Source: Treponema sp.
Lineage (GTDB): Bacteria > Spirochaetota > Spirochaetia > Treponematales > Breznakiellaceae
Reading direction: 5' to 3'
Assembly: GCA_031259515.1 (NCBI GenBank)
Contig: JAIRLK010000318.1
Coordinates: 1-9,630 of the forward strand
Length of the DNA: 9,630 nucleotides
Shown: positions 8,994-9,630 of the stretch, piece by piece
Numbering within the stretch: position 1 is the stretch's first letter
How the letters are laid out: each line of letters begins with the position of its first letter
Made by a program: the position numbers and the translations under genes
The notes under the pieces: model-generated
The model's input: only the letters and a program-made list of their open reading frames with translations
The model's database searches: none
What the model was told of the DNA's origin: nothing

Positions 8994-9131
8994 ATGGACG
9001 GGGAACTGAAAAACTTTGAAGAACTCCTGAAACTCATGCCAGAGGGCTGGGAACAGAAGGCACGGGAATTGGGCGCATTGACACGGTCCCGGGAAATCAA
9101 GAACGCGAAAGATTTATTCCCTTGGGGGTAA
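8994..9131 (+). pseudogene. IS4-type transposase, N-terminal fragment
   Basis: The ATG at 8994 opens a 45-codon frame. LMPEGWEQKARELGALTRSR (residues 14-33), followed by EIKNAKDL, matches the N-terminal region I recall from IS4-family transposases of treponemes, which run on for several hundred residues as LLRLxLLYLTEGKSF. Here homology ends at the codons for DL, near 9117, and the frame closes with FPWG and TAA inside the next element. No catalytic DDE residue is present. TATAGTATAGG lies directly before the ATG and could be a -10 box, but no -35 is evident. The family assignment rests on a short stretch. Confidence 0.6.
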
Positions 9132-9152
9132 ATACTCCGCCCCTTGGGGCGG
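9125..9152 (+). repeat. GC-rich hairpin repeat, copy B
   Basis: CCGCCCC-TT-GGGGCGG (9137-9152) is a perfect inverted repeat, preceded by GGGGTAAATACT. It matches the minus strand of 427-454 over about 27 bases. Its place 36 bases upstream of an IS200/IS605-type transposase start suggests the left-end hairpin recognised by such a transposase. Confidence 0.6.
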
Positions 9153-9187
9153 TTAAAAACAAATAAAAACGACGATAGAATGTGGGA

Positions 9188-9382
9188 ATGAGTGAGTACA
9201 TACATAAATCCCACAATGTATCGGTATTGTTATATCACATCGTATGTCCAGCAAAATACAGGCGCATAGTCATTAGCGAAGAAGTAGATAAAACGCTGAA
9301 AGAAGTGTGTGAAGAAATCAGCAAGAGGTATGAAATACAATTTTTGGAGATAGGGACAGAACTGGCACAGTTTCTCCTGTAA
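9188..9382 (+). pseudogene. IS200/IS605-type transposase TnpA, N-terminal fragment
   Basis: The frame from ATG 9188 gives MSEYIHKSHNVSVLLYHIVC, then PAKYRR and EVCEEISKRYEIQFLEIGT. This is the start of a Y1-transposase of the IS200/IS605 superfamily, normally about 140-150 residues, that cuts and rejoins single-stranded DNA. Homology ends at EIGT (about 9360), just before the expected DHVHFL motif (HUH metal-binding pair), and the C-terminal catalytic Tyr is missing too. The last few codons are read-through into the neighbouring IS1-type fragment. No TnpB or guide-RNA gene is present. The fragment is certainly inactive. Confidence 0.8.
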
Positions 9383-9629
9383 TACCGCTGTCCTTGTGCG
9401 CGTTTAGGTAATCGTAATTGACATACCATACCAACAGTTCGATATTACGAAGCGTGTCCGTGACCGTGTCCTTGGCAATACCGAGCGCCCTGGCCGTCGC
9501 CCGCGTCCCGCAGCCGTTTACCGCCATAAAGAATATCAGAGAACGGATGAACGGATAGTAAGCCTTATACGTGTAGTTCTCAATAAAGGTCTTGCGCGGA
9601 CAGCTTTCGTTCAGGCAAAGAAACCTCTG
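9318..9629 (-). pseudogene. IS1-type transposase fragment (InsA-like region), runs off the window
   Basis: The minus-strand frame is open from the window edge to a stop at 9318. It begins QRFLCLNESCPRKTF, the end of the Cys-rich zinc finger of IS1-family proteins, then MAVNGCGTRATARALGIAKD (helix-turn-helix) and TVTDTLRNIE...YVNYDYLNAH. Homology should continue into the DDE domain, but near 9361-9375 the frame passes into the reverse strand of the IS200-type fragment and ends in an unrelated tail. The catalytic half is lost. The start and upstream Cys pair lie beyond 9630. Confidence 0.72.
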
Positions 9630-9630
9630 C

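Larger units (their letters stand above)
8925..9630. mobile_element. Cluster of three truncated insertion sequences
   Basis: In order: a repeat that may be an IS4-like left end, the first 40-odd codons of an IS4-type transposase (plus), a GC-rich hairpin and the N-terminal part of an IS200/IS605-type transposase (plus), then the reading frame of an IS1-type InsA-like protein (minus) running off the window. Each is broken where the next begins, so the order suggests successive insertions and deletions. None can be active as seen. Confidence 0.75.

Noticed and set aside
9188..9382. TnpB/omega-RNA system next to the IS200-type transposase
   Set aside because: Only a truncated TnpA is present; no TnpB frame lies on either strand nearby.

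Overview
The window looks like chromosomal DNA of a Treponema, probably a termite-gut type. The evidence is a Treponema-like DnaJ, a divergent Aat protein, GlgX, moderately high GC, and the mix of decayed IS4-, IS200- and IS1-type transposases. The genus call rests on remembered protein similarity, not on a search.

Layout: (1) 1-300 is the 3' end of a methylthioadenosine phosphorylase gene. (2) 301-532 is debris: an orphan XRE-type helix-turn-helix fragment and two short repeats. (3) 533-2225, minus strand, is a two-gene operon (short-chain dehydrogenase, then a Gfo/Idh/MocA oxidoreductase) with a good sigma70-type promoter. (4) 2226-2673 is a divergent intergenic region carrying a nested ~120-bp inverted repeat. 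(5) 2674-3795 is dnaJ, with no grpE or dnaK beside it. (6) 3943-8918 is a tight co-directional run: an Aat-like aminoacyl-tRNA-protein transferase, GlgX glycogen debranching enzyme, a HAD-type 5'(3')-deoxynucleotidase and a DUF4080-type radical SAM protein. A consensus-like promoter sits so close to the first ATG that the mRNA may be leaderless. (7) 8925-9630 is a pile of three truncated transposase genes.

Most genes are housekeeping or metabolic, and I see no convincing new multi-gene system. Three points stand out. The same two repeat modules flank the 519-8924 block in mirror image. The Aat homologue appears to lack two residues proposed as catalytic in the E. coli enzyme. The intergenic palindrome before dnaJ ends in a terminator-like T-run.
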